NCBI GenBank assembly: GCA_030642425.1
Contig: DAOWNU010000099.1
Coordinates: 1 to 6,906, forward strand
DNA from: a bacterium
GTDB taxonomy: Bacteria > UBP14 > UBA6098
DNA length: 6,906 nt
Direction: 5' to 3'
In this document: one piece after another, positions 6,088-6,906 of the stretch
How positions within the stretch are numbered: position 1 is the stretch's first letter
Layout: each line of letters begins with the position of its first letter
Notes under the pieces: model-generated
Told to the model about the DNA's origin: nothing
Database searches by the model: none
Seen by the model: only the letters and a program-made list of their open reading frames with translations
Made by a program: the position numbers and the translations under genes

Positions 6088-6906
6088 ATGGCCGGTAACG
6101 ATAGAAAAGTAAAGGTGGCCGCACGCCGGTTGTTTCTGGCGGCGGCCATCCTCTTTTTTATTTCGGGTTCGATGTTTGCCGGACCTGCCGTGAGACTGGG
6201 AGTGGAAGGCGCTTTCACCTCACAGTCGATTTTCGAGCAAAGTTCCGCCGAGTTCAACGGGGCGCTTTTCGCCGAGTTTTCACGGAATTACCTATGCCCT
6301 TGGCATCTCGGAGCGGGCGTGCGAGTTAATTCGTTCACAGTGGACGACCTCGGCTATCTGCTTGCTGCACCGGAAGTAAAAGCTATTTACCTAAAGAGCT
6401 TTTCTCCACGTTTCGGTCTAATCGGCGATATAGGAGCGGGTTACTTCATTTCAAACGTCGCCGAAATTGACGACGGTTTCTATGCAAGGTTCGCTGCAGG
6501 CTTTGTCTATATGCCCCTCCCGGTGTTTAATATAAGGTTCACGGTGTCGTCGATGCCGGTAAAAACGCCGACCGATGAGTCTTTTATGAATTTTGGAGCG
6601 GGAATTGGTGTTACATATCTGTTCGGTTTCCCGGATTCGGATAGGGACTGGATTGCGGACGATATCGACACGTGCCGGAAAACGCCGCGAGGCGCAAAGG
6701 TCGATGCAAAGGGATGCGCTTTGGACTCCGACGGCGACGGTGTTTTCGACGGACTCGATAAATGTCCGGATACTCCATACGAGGCGTTTGTCAACTCCAC
6801 CGGCTGCCCGACAGACTCCGACAACGACGGTGTGTTCAACGGTGTCGATAAATGCGACGACACGCCCGAAAATATTAAGGTCGATTCTTACGGATGCCCG
6901 AAAGAC
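6088..6906 (+). CDS. OmpA-like outer-membrane protein with TSP3 repeats (partial, 3' end outside window)
   Basis: Open from ATG 6088 to the window edge, 273 residues without a stop. Residues 1-31 look like a signal peptide: basic KVKVAARR, hydrophobic LFLAAAILFFISGSMFA, cleavage likely after A31. A shorter start at GTG 6115 would give a more usual 22-residue signal peptide and has purine-rich AGAAAAGTAAAG just upstream, so the start is uncertain. Residues 32-180 resemble a small beta-barrel, with strand-like segments such as AVRLGVEGAF, HLGAGVRVNSF, FGLIGDIGAGYF and FGAGIGVTYLFGF. Thrombospondin type-3-like calcium-binding repeats follow from 183. In known OmpA-family proteins this layout leads into a C-terminal peptidoglycan-binding OmpA domain, expected beyond 6906 but not seen. 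It starts 7 bp after the rpsA stop, so read-through transcription is likely. Confidence 0.85.
   Translation, partial: MAGNDRKVKVAARRLFLAAAILFFISGSMFAGPAVRLGVEGAFTSQSIFEQSSAEFNGALFAEFSRNYLCPWHLGAGVRVNSFTVDDLGYLLAAPEVKAIYLKSFSPRFGLIGDIGAGYFISNVAEIDDGFYARFAAGFVYMPLPVFNIRFTVSSMPVKTPTDESFMNFGAGIGVTYLFGFPDSDRDWIADDIDTCRKTPRGAKVDAKGCALDSDGDGVFDGLDKCPDTPYEAFVNSTGCPTDSDNDGVFNGVDKCDDTPENIKVDSYGCPKD
6634..6897 (+). repeat. Three TSP3-like calcium-binding repeats, 30-residue period
   Basis: Units begin at residues 183, 213 and 243 of the OmpA-like protein: DSDRDWIADDIDTC, DSDGDGVFDGLDKC and DSDNDGVFNGVDKC. Each ends in GC after a T-P turn, and the two cysteines are 14 residues apart in every unit. Units 2 and 3 keep the DxDxDG calcium ligands. 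In unit 1 the glycine is replaced by Trp, so it may bind calcium poorly. More copies may lie beyond the window. Confidence 0.8.

Noticed and set aside
5379..6257. Long minus-strand reading frame rich in Phe, Arg, Leu and Asp opposite the S1 tail (292 residues)
   Set aside because: It is the complement of GAA/GAG-rich repeat codons, which gives TTC/CTC codons and few stops. It has no domain or signal pattern and lies opposite a confident gene.

Overview
The window looks like a piece of chromosome from a diderm (Gram-negative-type) bacterium. The evidence is two secreted beta-barrel proteins, one of them OmpA-like with calcium-type thrombospondin-3 repeats, next to the widely conserved pair cmk-rpsA. 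Genes have moderate GC and the intergenic DNA is very AT-rich. Long acidic tails on ribosomal protein S1 together with OmpA/TSP3 proteins would fit an uncultured lineage near the Fibrobacteres-Chlorobi-Bacteroidetes group. That placement is an inference from gene style, not a demonstrated identification.

Layout: positions 1-482 hold no gene. Most of this stretch is a degenerate array of 21-bp AT-rich repeats, whose units point one way left of about position 160 and the other way to its right. Positions 483-2290 carry two minus-strand genes, transcribed leftward: a small outer-membrane beta-barrel protein (1589-2290), then a cytoplasmic GGDEF diguanylate cyclase (483-1514) 74 bp downstream. 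Positions 2291-2496 are a divergent control region. It contains a 22-bp-spaced direct repeat upstream of the barrel gene and a strong sigma70-type promoter (TTGACA-16 bp-TATATT) for the rightward genes.

Positions 2497-6906 carry cmk (cytidylate kinase), rpsA (30S ribosomal protein S1) and an OmpA-like protein that runs off the right edge. Gaps are 47 bp and 7 bp with no evident terminator, so the three probably form one operon. Its promoter and two core genes serve nucleotide supply and translation; the third gene, an envelope protein, is less expected there.

The most unusual object is the S1 protein. It has the usual six S1 domains (about residues 205-700), but these sit between an acidic N-terminal extension of about 200 residues and a Glu/Pro/Val-rich C-terminal tail of about 220 residues. 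Both extensions are built from in-frame tandem repeats (7-, 14- and about 24-41-residue units). I do not see a CRISPR array, tRNA, rRNA, transposase, toxin-antitoxin pair or defence system in the window.
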